From assembly GCA_017472925.1 (NCBI GenBank), contig JAFUNS010000008.1, positions 31,119 through 95,118 on the forward strand: a DNA stretch of 64,000 nucleotides, in the 5' to 3' direction. Below the pieces are notes generated by a model that saw only the letters and a program-made list of their open reading frames with translations, had not been told where the DNA came from and did no database searches. Source of the stretch: Bacteroides sp. (GTDB lineage Bacteria; Bacteroidota; Bacteroidia; Bacteroidales; Bacteroidaceae). The number at the start of each line of letters is the position of its first letter. Within the stretch, counting starts at the first letter, position 1. Position numbers and translations under genes: made by a program. Positions 17,163 through 27,000 of this stretch are shown here, one piece after another.

Positions 17163-18806
17163 TCAAGATAGGAACTCAACGATATCTCCTTTTTCTTCCA
17201 ATTGGAGTTTTTGGCGGACTACCGTCTTCCGTTGGTAAACGGTACGTACACTCTGTTGGGTTACAATACTAATCTCTTTGGTAGAGAAGTTGGCTCGGAG
17301 CAAACAACAGAGTTGGATTTCCTTTTCGTTCAGACATTCTCCATAATGATTTCGAACGTGAGTATAAAATCCGTCATATATGTAATCAATGGTTTGATAC
17401 AAATCACCCCAATTCAGTAAAGCATCTACTTCCACTTCTTTATTAGCAATCTCGGACATGCGCTTGATAAGTTCCTGATTGGCGGTAGTGGGATTGGAAG
17501 CCGCCATACGGATAACGCCCAACTGTTGCAACATCACTTTTTTAAAGAAACGATCATCCCTCCGCTCTGTTTCTTGTTGAGATTCGGACACAAGTTTTCG
17601 TAGGGCTTCTAACTCTTCTTCTTTTTCCTCCACCAAACGTTTCTTTCTTCTATTATATAAGAATAAGATTACAACAACAGCTACCAATGCAAATATGACA
17701 TACATAGTTGTAATCTGAGTACGCTGTCGCTCGATGGTCAAGTTCATATTATATTCTTTCAACAAACGGTTAGCTTCTTCTTTGGCTTGTGTTGTTAAAT
17801 GAGCAAATTCTTCATTCCATTGTAAATTATTGAATAATTCTGCACATTCCAACATATTGAAATTCCGATTACAAGCATAATCAAGTACACTACGGACCAG
17901 TTGCACAATACTAACAAATGCAATACTATTCTTCATTTCATTGGTTGCCGAGCTATTGTAAAGAGCCATATACCGTTTTGCCTTATCAAGTTCTCCCTGA
18001 AGCAAGTAACATCTTGAAAGATTTAGATAGGCCCACGCTACTTTCATTTCATTCTTTCCCTTAAAATAGGCAACGATTTGATTCAACAAGTCAATAGCCT
18101 TCTCATGATTTCCATAAGCGCTCAATATATTCGCATAATTGTTCAATGTCTGGCTATGATATATCAATGTATCGTTGGCAGTTTTCATATAACGCGGGAT
18201 AGCCTCTTCAAAAGCAAGCCGAACACTTGCCGTATCATTTCTAAAATAAGATGTCGCTGCATAATTGTTCCAATATTCAAACAATTTTGAAGGTCTGTTC
18301 TCATACGTAATCAATTGTTTCAGATTATGATGCATAGATTCATAATCCTTGTCATAACCATCCAAGACAAACTTCAAATTCAAAATTTCGATTACAGACA
18401 TCGTATCCTTTTCGCTTTCAAACCTCTTCTGCGCATCTTTCAATATGCTTCTTGCTTTTTCTTTCTTGTCAGTCCACCAATGATATTGCGCCACCAAAAG
18501 TGCAGCTTGTTTATAACGGTTACTCTCTCTTGTTTCCAACAACCGATAATAATCATAAGCATCAACCAGCAAACTATCTTCAGTCAGCGCTTGATTCTTG
18601 TTGGCATGAGCCTGACCAATAACCAATGCATACCTTGCCTTCCACGGATTCTCCAATTCTTCGGGTTGCCAGATGCCACGGACTACCGTCAATGCACTAT
18701 CGCTTTTCCCCTCGTGAAGCAGATGTTCAGCATCCATTATCATGGAGTGATAAGAAGGTGTACATCCTATCAACAACAAAGCCAATATCCCTAATATATT
18801 CTTCAT
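17163..18806 (-). CDS. Membrane-anchored TPR protein with C-terminal LuxR-like HTH
   Basis: A 547-residue putative one-component regulator. It has a lipoprotein-type signal with LLLIGC (Cys 15) and about 330 residues of TPR-like helical repeats. A transmembrane helix follows (~residues 366-386, MYVIFALVAVVVILFLYNR), then a coiled coil (~390-420) and a C-terminal HTH. The HTH (about 485-545) reads LNEKEIQLCCLLRANFSTKEIS and then TVYQRKTVVRQKL, like LuxR/GerE recognition helices. Bacteroidetes have many such TPR-TM-HTH proteins, whose signals are generally unknown. It is divergent from the outer-membrane barrel gene, so control of that receptor is plausible but inferred. Confidence 0.8.
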   Translation of the reverse strand: MKNILGILALLLIGCTPSYHSMIMDAEHLLHEGKSDSALTVVRGIWQPEELENPWKARYALVIGQAHANKNQALTEDSLLVDAYDYYRLLETRESNRYKQAALLVAQYHWWTDKKEKARSILKDAQKRFESEKDTMSVIEILNLKFVLDGYDKDYESMHHNLKQLITYENRPSKLFEYWNNYAATSYFRNDTASVRLAFEEAIPRYMKTANDTLIYHSQTLNNYANILSAYGNHEKAIDLLNQIVAYFKGKNEMKVAWAYLNLSRCYLLQGELDKAKRYMALYNSSATNEMKNSIAFVSIVQLVRSVLDYACNRNFNMLECAELFNNLQWNEEFAHLTTQAKEEANRLLKEYNMNLTIERQRTQITTMYVIFALVAVVVILFLYNRRKKRLVEEKEEELEALRKLVSESQQETERRDDRFFKKVMLQQLGVIRMAASNPTTANQELIKRMSEIANKEVEVDALLNWGDLYQTIDYIYDGFYTHVRNHYGECLNEKEIQLCCLLRANFSTKEISIVTQQSVRTVYQRKTVVRQKLQLEEKGDIVEFLS

Positions 18807-18825
18807 GTATCAATCAATTTTCACA

Positions 18826-18833
18826 CAAAAATA
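18826..18833 (-). promoter_or_regulatory. -7 box for the TPR/HTH regulator
   Basis: The minus strand reads TATTTTTG, 19 bases upstream of the start codon. Confidence 0.6.
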
Positions 18834-18995
18834 ATCGTTTTTTATCTTCATTGAGTATAATATAAAGAGAAAAAAGGAATATATAAACTTTTTCAATTTT
18901 AGAACAATATAACAAGTTACAAACCAACCACTTACAAACGCCCATTGCAGTTTAAATAGTCATATATATAAATCCCTTTTTCAAAGGATTCAACC

Positions 18996-19003
18996 TACCT
19001 TTG
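18996..19003 (+). promoter_or_regulatory. -7 box for the outer-membrane barrel receptor
   Basis: TACCTTTG matches TAnnTTTG; the start codon is 45 bases downstream. It faces away from the regulator promoter at 18826. Confidence 0.65.
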
Positions 19004-19048
19004 CAACCATAAGAAAGCAAAATCACGTCTAAAAAAGAAAATAATTTT

Positions 19049-21355
19049 ATGAAAAAGTTCATTTATTTATTCTACTTATTGGTCATGCAAGCAATGACCA
19101 TAGCAGCTAACAGCATCACCGGCCGTATAGTTGACAATAACGACCATTCAGTCCTAATCGGTGCAAACATATCATTGAGAAACCTAACCGGGGCTTTAAT
19201 TATGGGAGTCACTACCGATGAAAAGGGTTATTTTGAGCTATCCAACGTGAGAGATGGCGACTACACACTGACAATTTCATTCATAGGATACGAAAGCCAG
19301 ACATTGTCGCTTGTCAATTTAAACAAGAATCTTCCCTTGGGAGAAATAAGTATGAAAACGACCTCTACCACTTTGGAAGAAGTAAAAGTTACCGGACAAG
19401 CCATTGTTCATAAAATCGACCGGAAGATGATTATGCCAACCGAGTCTCAAAAGAAATATGCCAACAACGGAATAGACCTCCTACAACGGATGCAGATAAC
19501 CGGACTTACCGTTCATCCGCTCAACAAAACCGTTTCTAACACCTTAGGCGAAAACGTACAACTTAGAATCAATGGTGTAGAAGTAAGCAAGGAAGAAATA
19601 CAATCCATCCGTCCAGCAGATATTATTCGTATTGAATACCATGACCATCCAAGTTTGCGCTACGCAGGAGCAGCCGGTGTTTTGGATTACATCATCAAAC
19701 GCAGGGAGCATGGTGGATATGTATCAATCAATATCGAACAAGGAGTAAACCGAGTGGGCTACGGTAACTATAACTTATCCGGTAAATACTATTACAATCG
19801 TTCTTCTTTCAGTATCGCAGCATCGATGGAAAGGCGAGATTTGGAATGGAATCGTGAAAATACGGAGACATTCATTTATCCCAACCATACACTTATAAAC
19901 AAAGAGATAGGCTCTCCTACTCCCATCGAATATTCCCGACTGAACTTGTCGGCCACCTATAATTATACCAACGACAAGAAAAGCCTACTGAACATCACCT
20001 TCCACAACAAGCGAAATGATACTCCACACGGTTTCGGGGATAGAAACAGCAAACTATACCAGGAAGACAAAGAATATCACATCGTAGACCGTTCTGACGA
20101 AACATCCAACATACCTTCCATTGATATTTATTACCAACTGAACCTGAAGAATGACCAACACCTTTATTTGGATTTGGTAGGTACTTATCTGAATAGTGAT
20201 TATAGCCGTATCTATTCCATGACCGAAACGGGTAATACTCCAATAGAAATCTTCTCGAAGACGGAAGGGAAGAAATATTCTCTTATCGGAGAAGCCATCT
20301 ATGAACGCCCTTTGGGAAAAGGTAAATTCAGTAGCGGATTGAAACATACTCAATCATACATGAATAACCAATACGATGGTAATATAAACGATCAAGTAAC
20401 GATGAATACGGCCGAAACTTATTTCTTTACCGAATATCAAAGAAACTTTGGGAAATGGGGATACACCTTGGGAATTGGTGGTACACGTACTTATTACAAG
20501 CAAAAGGATGCTTCACAAGAAAAGTACATTTTCCGTCCTACACTGAACCTTTCTTATAAGCCTTCGGACCGAATATTCTTGAAATACAATGCCTATTTAA
20601 GCGGTTATGCTCCTTCGCTCTCCGATTTGAGTGATGTAGAACAAGGCATGGACACCTATCAGGTAAGACGAGGAAATCCACACTTGAAGAATGTAACCTA
20701 TTTCAGTAATCACCTTACCGCCGGTTGGAACACCCGACTGGTCAGCATGGAACTGTCTGCCCGATACAGTTACGACCACAAGCCCATTATGGAAGAAACA
20801 CTTTACGAAAACGGGAAATTCATCCGTACAACCAACAACCAAAAAGGTTTGCACCGACTGAACATACAGACAAATATCAAGCTACAGCCTTGGAAAGAAT
20901 ATCTTTCCATCAGTTTACAGCCCTTCTTCAACCGTTACATCAGCCAAGGCAACACCTATACGCACACTCATTCCAATTGGGGATTCCAAGGTAATGCCTT
21001 TGCCATGTATAAAAGTTGGATGTTGATATTCCAAATGAACACCAGTTATCACTATCTACAAGGAGAAACCATTCAGAAAGGAGAATCCATTCACATGCTC
21101 GGTGCTGGATATAACAAAGGCCGTTGGAGTATACAAGCTTTTGTCATTAACCCATTCACTAATGATTACCATCAAGAAGTGGTGAATCTATCCCAATTGG
21201 CCTCCAATCGCCAATATGCCTATACCGATGTACTGAACCGAATGTTTATGGTAAACTTATCCTTTAACCTTGGTTTCGGCAAACAACAAAAAGACAGTAA
21301 GAAACGCATCAATAATTCGGATAACGATACGGGAATCCTTTCGGGAACTAAGTAA
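19049..21355 (+). CDS. TonB-dependent-receptor-like outer-membrane beta-barrel protein
   Basis: A 768-residue protein with a signal peptide (~residues 1-20), an N-terminal carboxypeptidase-regulatory-like domain (residues ~22-105), a plug-like domain (~110-215) and a large beta-barrel. The first domain begins ITGRIVDNNDHSVLIGANISL. The protein is shorter than SusC (~1000-1100) and no SusD partner follows, so it fits the 'outer membrane beta-barrel protein family' better than a glycan SusC. The substrate is unknown. Its promoter is divergent from the TPR/HTH regulator. Confidence 0.82.
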   Translation: MKKFIYLFYLLVMQAMTIAANSITGRIVDNNDHSVLIGANISLRNLTGALIMGVTTDEKGYFELSNVRDGDYTLTISFIGYESQTLSLVNLNKNLPLGEISMKTTSTTLEEVKVTGQAIVHKIDRKMIMPTESQKKYANNGIDLLQRMQITGLTVHPLNKTVSNTLGENVQLRINGVEVSKEEIQSIRPADIIRIEYHDHPSLRYAGAAGVLDYIIKRREHGGYVSINIEQGVNRVGYGNYNLSGKYYYNRSSFSIAASMERRDLEWNRENTETFIYPNHTLINKEIGSPTPIEYSRLNLSATYNYTNDKKSLLNITFHNKRNDTPHGFGDRNSKLYQEDKEYHIVDRSDETSNIPSIDIYYQLNLKNDQHLYLDLVGTYLNSDYSRIYSMTETGNTPIEIFSKTEGKKYSLIGEAIYERPLGKGKFSSGLKHTQSYMNNQYDGNINDQVTMNTAETYFFTEYQRNFGKWGYTLGIGGTRTYYKQKDASQEKYIFRPTLNLSYKPSDRIFLKYNAYLSGYAPSLSDLSDVEQGMDTYQVRRGNPHLKNVTYFSNHLTAGWNTRLVSMELSARYSYDHKPIMEETLYENGKFIRTTNNQKGLHRLNIQTNIKLQPWKEYLSISLQPFFNRYISQGNTYTHTHSNWGFQGNAFAMYKSWMLIFQMNTSYHYLQGETIQKGESIHMLGAGYNKGRWSIQAFVINPFTNDYHQEVVNLSQLASNRQYAYTDVLNRMFMVNLSFNLGFGKQQKDSKKRINNSDNDTGILSGTK

Positions 21356-21516
21356 AGGAGCAGAATCAACAAACTTCATAAAAGTGGTTTCAGTGTTTTC
21401 ACCGCATTGTAAAAGCTTGATTATCTGTTTATATGGCTGAACTCACCACACAAATTTCTCGTTTCACTGATTTCATCCATAAAGCTTCATTTAGCATTCA
21501 TCGTTTTCTTATACGT

Positions 21517-21551
21517 AAACCGCCGTTTTCCAATGAAGAAAACGGCGGTTT
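21517..21551. terminator. Bidirectional terminator between barrel gene and peptidase gene
   Basis: A perfect 14-bp stem (21517-21530 with 21538-21551) with a 7-base loop. The stem starts with AAA and ends with TTT, so it can stop transcription from both convergent sides. Confidence 0.85.
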
Positions 21552-21584
21552 GTATTTGAGAACTCAGCTATATCTCCTCAGGAA

Positions 21585-24017
21585 TTATCGTTTCGGAATA
21601 TCGACCGACTTTTCACTCTTGCCTTTCAAATGTTCAGAGAAATAATCCACCATACGCCAGTAGAAGTATTCGTCCATATCGCCGAATGAATGGCGTTGTT
21701 GTGGAAGCATCAACATATCGAAGCGCTTACCGGCACGAATAAGGGCATCGACTACACGCATGGTATTACCCGGATGCACATTATTGTCAATATCACCATG
21801 TACCAACATCAAATGACCTTTTAGTTGTCGGGCAATCTGCGGATTGGTAGCAATCTTGTATACAAAAGTAGTATCTCCCTTTTCGCTGACTTGTTCCTTC
21901 ACACCATGGTGAGTTTCGCTCCACCAACGGTTATAGATATTGTTATCATGATTACCCGCACATGATACGGCTACCTTGAAGAAATCAGGATATTGGCAAA
22001 TGGCTGCAGTACTCATGAAACCACCTCCCGAATGTCCGTGGATACCTACCTTATTGATATCAATATAAGAGTGGCGTTGAGCCAATTGTTCGATGGCATA
22101 CTTATGGTCGGCCAACGGATAATCGCGCATATTGCCATAACCATAATTATGATACCACTTGGAACGGCTGGGGTGGCCACCACGCTGGCCAACAGAGATA
22201 ACAATAAAACCAGCTTGTGCCAAACGGTCGGTACGTACACTCATACGAGTGAACGGATAGTAAACCGCTTCAACTTGTGGACCTGGATATACATAATCAA
22301 TGATAGGATATACTTTGGTAGAATCGAAATTAAACGGTTTGTACATCACACCATAAAGGTCGGTCACGCCATCGGCAGCCTTCACCTTGAAAGGTTCAGG
22401 GAACTGATAACCTGCTGCAAGCAATTGTGAGAAGTCACTTTCTTGAATAGTCATCAGTTTGTTTCCATTGTTGTCAAGCAATACAGCGCATGGAATTGAA
22501 TTGACTTTGGAATAGTTGTCTACAATGAAACGGGCATCATCGTCCACTTCCGATTGATGGAAATAATCTCCCTTCGTGATTTGCTTCAAGCCAGTTCCGT
22601 CTACATTTACTCGATAAAGATGTTCGTAATACGGATTTTCATCAGCATTCATTCCATTAGCGGTAAAGTAAATCACACGTGCCTTTTCATCCACTTTCAA
22701 GACATCTTCCACATGCCATGGGCCTTTGGTAATGCGGTTCTTCAAATTACCCTTATCGTCGTACAGATACAGATGCGCCCATCCGTCGCGTTCACTCCAT
22801 TGGATAATTTCCTTACCACCACCCAGCACTTTCAAGCCGCGGGTTTCTTGATACGTATTCATGCGTTCTTCAATAACAGGTACGATGGAATCCTGTCCAA
22901 CGGTATATGAGCAGACATCAATACGGTAAAGGTCACGACTACTACGAGTCAGAAAGAAACGGTTATTATCTCCTTGCCAAACAACATGACGATATTCCGC
23001 ATCACGTTGCTTCTGCATCATAGGCTTGTATTCCAATCCGATGGTTTGATCCTTATAAGCCGAAGTCTTGATTTCCTTCCGGGTATTGTTTTCCATATCA
23101 AAGATATAGAGATGTTCAACGGGTGCTTCCTTTTCGCCGGGCATCTGATACTTATAGGTTTCAAGGGTTGGACGAGGTTGAGCCATCACATTGATTACCC
23201 ACAAATCCTTCACAGCACGGTCATCGGAAACAACAGTTACAAAGTGACGGGAGTCAGGCGACCAAACACCTCTTACAGCACGACGCTTACCGTTACACAA
23301 CGTATCGGTATTCAACATGCTATACGGAATACCATAACCAAAATCTGCCATACCATCAGTAGTCAACTGAATTTCGACAATGGTACTATCCTTTTCGTCC
23401 TTACGAGCCTTGAGGTAATCTTCAAAGCTCATGCGGTACAAATTCAAGTCCTTGGCGTACACCACTGTTTTCTTGTCGGGTGAAATGGTTCCCCATGCCA
23501 ATCGCTTCGGATCCTCTTCCTTATCAGTCAGATGAGTAAGTTTGCGGGTAGGATAATCGTATGAGAAATAAAAGACTTCTTTCTTGCCTTTTTTATCCTT
23601 CTTCTTATCATCTTTCTTGGGCTTGGCATCCTTGGTAGATGTCACTTCGAAAGTAAAGGTACGACCATCTTCCCCTGCCTTCAAGTTTTTGATTGGCAAT
23701 TGACGTGCTTCAAACGGATCTTTTACTATTTCCGTCAATTGTGCCGCCATTTCTTCACGGTCAAACAACAAGCTTTTGCTTCGGGTATTGGGATTTACTA
23801 CATACCAGAAAGTTCCCTCACTGGTCTTGTATGTATACCAAAAACTATTTCCTTGCTGAAACCAATGTGGGTCTACAGTCGTGGTAAACAACATGGTACG
23901 CAATTTATCCCCAGTAAATTTCTCTGCCTGCAAATATTCAGGCAAGCGTTCTTGTGCCTGCACACTACCCATAAACAAGCCGGCAGACATCATTAACAAA
24001 CTAATTAACTTTTTCAT
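21585..24017 (-). CDS. Dipeptidyl peptidase IV-like serine peptidase (S9)
   Basis: An 810-residue exported peptidase with signal peptide MKKLISLLMMSAGLFMGSVQAQ, an N-terminal beta-propeller (about 50-530) and a C-terminal alpha/beta-hydrolase domain. The catalytic triad is visible: Ser in GHSGGGFMS (~residue 665), Asp in HGDIDNNVH (~740) and His in QQRHSFGD (~775). DPP IV enzymes cut Xaa-Pro dipeptides from peptide N termini. A Lys/Asp-rich insertion (~residues 133-147) is unusual. The gene starts only 2 bases after the hybrid sensor stop, so it is part of the pectin operon although pectin contains no peptide. Possible targets are plant wall proteins such as extensins, or regulatory processing; both are speculation. 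Confidence 0.9.
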   Translation of the reverse strand: MKKLISLLMMSAGLFMGSVQAQERLPEYLQAEKFTGDKLRTMLFTTTVDPHWFQQGNSFWYTYKTSEGTFWYVVNPNTRSKSLLFDREEMAAQLTEIVKDPFEARQLPIKNLKAGEDGRTFTFEVTSTKDAKPKKDDKKKDKKGKKEVFYFSYDYPTRKLTHLTDKEEDPKRLAWGTISPDKKTVVYAKDLNLYRMSFEDYLKARKDEKDSTIVEIQLTTDGMADFGYGIPYSMLNTDTLCNGKRRAVRGVWSPDSRHFVTVVSDDRAVKDLWVINVMAQPRPTLETYKYQMPGEKEAPVEHLYIFDMENNTRKEIKTSAYKDQTIGLEYKPMMQKQRDAEYRHVVWQGDNNRFFLTRSSRDLYRIDVCSYTVGQDSIVPVIEERMNTYQETRGLKVLGGGKEIIQWSERDGWAHLYLYDDKGNLKNRITKGPWHVEDVLKVDEKARVIYFTANGMNADENPYYEHLYRVNVDGTGLKQITKGDYFHQSEVDDDARFIVDNYSKVNSIPCAVLLDNNGNKLMTIQESDFSQLLAAGYQFPEPFKVKAADGVTDLYGVMYKPFNFDSTKVYPIIDYVYPGPQVEAVYYPFTRMSVRTDRLAQAGFIVISVGQRGGHPSRSKWYHNYGYGNMRDYPLADHKYAIEQLAQRHSYIDINKVGIHGHSGGGFMSTAAICQYPDFFKVAVSCAGNHDNNIYNRWWSETHHGVKEQVSEKGDTTFVYKIATNPQIARQLKGHLMLVHGDIDNNVHPGNTMRVVDALIRAGKRFDMLMLPQQRHSFGDMDEYFYWRMVDYFSEHLKGKSEKSVDIPKR

Positions 24018-24019
24018 TC

Positions 24020-27000
24020 TTATTTATTTTTGGTTTCACTCTTTGTTTCTTTATACTCTGTTGGTGTCATACCATAGTATTGCTTAAAGCATTTACTAAA
24101 ATATCGAGGGTCGTTGATACCTACCATATAAGCAATTTGCGTCATGCTGTAATTACCCGTCTCAATCAATTGGGCTGCACGCTTTACACGCATTTCCCTG
24201 ATAAATTCAATGGGCGCCATACCGGTAAGAGTTTTCAGCTTCTTGAAAAACACCGAACGGCTCACGGCTGCTTCTCTTACCAAATCGTCTACAACCAAAT
24301 CACCGTTATCCATATTCTTCTCCATCATTTCTAACAGATTGTCCATGAACTTACGGTCTTGTAAGGACATTTCGGGTGAAGAATCCTTCTTTTCTTCCTC
24401 ATCCAGCGTTACTTCCTCGTTCATCAAGTTTGCACGATACAGATGTTGCAACCTACTTCGTCTTGCCATCAAATTTTCTACCTTAGCTTTCAGATAGGTA
24501 GCACTGAACGGTTTGGTAATATAGTCATCGGCTCCTTCTTCCATGCCTTGCAACTTACTCTCCAAATCTGTTTTAGCAGTGAGCAATATAATAGGGATGT
24601 GACTGGTAGACAGATTCACTCGAAGTTCCTTTGTCATGGCTATACCATCTTTTTCGGGCATCATAATGTCGCTGATAATGACATCAGGTATGAACTTCTT
24701 TGCTTTTTCCAAACCTACGACCCCATTGGTAGCTTCCATAACATCGTATTGTGAAGCAAAAATACTACGCAAGAAAAACCGTAGTTCAAGGTTGTCTTCT
24801 ACCAACAACAAAACTTTCCGTTCATGTTCACCAGTTATGGTGCCTTTCTCATTCAATTCCAATTCCGACCAATTAGTCGCATCTTTAACTTCGACATCAT
24901 CAGAAACAATCCATTCCACTTCTGTGCCATAATGTTCGTTCCCTTTTAGGAATTCTACTGTAAAGCAACTACCTTCGCCCACCTTACTGTCTACCTTAAT
25001 AGCTGCCTTATGAAGTTCCACCAGTTCTTTCACCAACGAAAGGCCAATACCGGTACTCTGTTGGTTGAACAAGTTCTTGTCTATCAAATTTTCGAAGCGT
25101 ACAAAAATGGATGCTTTTTTATTTTCAGGGATACCGATACCTTGGTCTTGTACACCAATGGCCACCGTATTCTCATCTTCATGTACAAACAAAGTAATCA
25201 TCTTTCCCTGAGGCGTATATTTGAACGCATTCGAGAGTAGATTGAATACAATCTTCTCCAACTTATCGGCATCCACCCACAAAGGCAATGAAGGAGTTTC
25301 ACTTTCAAATACAAAATCAATATGATGATCCTCTGCCAGTCCTTCGAAATTATCCATAATACGACGTACGAAAGGAACCACATCAATCTTTTCTATCCGG
25401 AGCTTCATCTTGTTCTTCTGAATCTTTCGGAAATCAAGGATTTGGTTCACCAGCCTCAACATACGGTCCGTATTACGTTCCACCACTTGCAATTGTGGAC
25501 GTAACTCTTCGGACAGCTTGTCGCTCTTCATAATATATTCTATCGGACCAGCTATCAAAGTAAGTGGGGTACGCAGTTCATGAGAGATATCGGTAAAGAA
25601 TCTTAATTTAATGTCAGAAACTTGTTGCTCAATCGACACTTCATTCTTCAATCTATAAATAGTGAACAAGATATAGACAGCTATCAGAAACACCAAAGTA
25701 GCTACCACAACATAACCTATTATAGCCAAAGGAGTTTCCCAGAATGAAGGACGAATGGTAACTTTCAGCATCCGTTCATTGTCCACCCATACGCCATCAC
25801 TGTTAGTGGACCTCACACGGAAAGTATAGGTTCCCTTTTGCAAGTTGGTATAGGTAGCACTTCGTTGCCTATCTACATAAATCCACTCTTCATCAAATCC
25901 ATCCAGAAAGAATGCATAACGAATATTCTCCGGATATACAAAGTCAAGTGCCGCATACGAAATGGTTATGAAATTCTGTTCGTGCGACAACACCAAATGT
26001 TCCGTGTCATTCAATGACTGACTTAACACGCTGCCTTCTTTTCCCGGTATCACTTCCTTATTGGCTATCTTCAGGTCAAAGAAATTTACCGGAGGAACAT
26101 AGTGGCTCTTTTCAATGATTAAAGGAGAGAAATAAATGACTCCTTTTGCTGTACCGAAAGCAACCGCATTATTACATAAACAAAGTGAAGTACTTTCTTC
26201 AAATCGTACTTTCTTTCCAAAATCCCGTTCATTATAGTTCTCGAAGCGTTGTTGTTCCACAACAAATTTGCTTAAACCATTTTCGGTACTCATCCACAGA
26301 TTTCCTTCAACATCTTCTTCAAGCGACATCAGAATATCCGAATGCAAACCGTCTTCCTTGGAATAGACTTTAAAGGAAGCATTCCCTTCCGCATCCAATT
26401 GTTCCAACTTATTCAGCCCTCCACCAAAAGTGGCCATATACACCTCACCTTTTTGGGTACAAAGAATATGATATACATTATTACTACTCAAACTTTTAGT
26501 CTCAGTAGGATCCATTACATAATGATAGAATTTAATGGATTCAGGACTCTTGAAGTTTTCTTTGAAACAAAGTACACCGTCACTGGTTCCTACCCAAATA
26601 TTACCATCTGAATCAGAAGTGACATGACGTACTCTATAGCATTGGTCTATCGGAAAACCCTTCAAATTGTTCCTTGAATTAATGAATACGTATTCGCCAT
26701 TATCGGTTTTCTCCATGTAATTCAATCCACCACCAAAAGTAGCCACCCATATACGATGATTCTTATCTTCGTGCAACCAATAGACACTATTATGACTCAA
26801 ACTATAGATATCATCTTCATCATGTTCATACGAGGTAACTTCAAACCTCTCGCCTTGAGGATGCAAGCGAATAATACCACGTCCTTTGGTCGCCACCCAA
26901 ATATCACCTTGCGAATCTTCCATAATGTGATAAGCTACTCCATCCAATGGCTTACCCGACTTAGCAATAGTTCCTGATGCCGTCAAATATCCCAGATAAT

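Noticed and set aside
21433-21645. A 70-codon plus-strand frame downstream of the barrel gene
   Set aside because: It spans the bidirectional terminator and the end of the peptidase gene and has no family resemblance.
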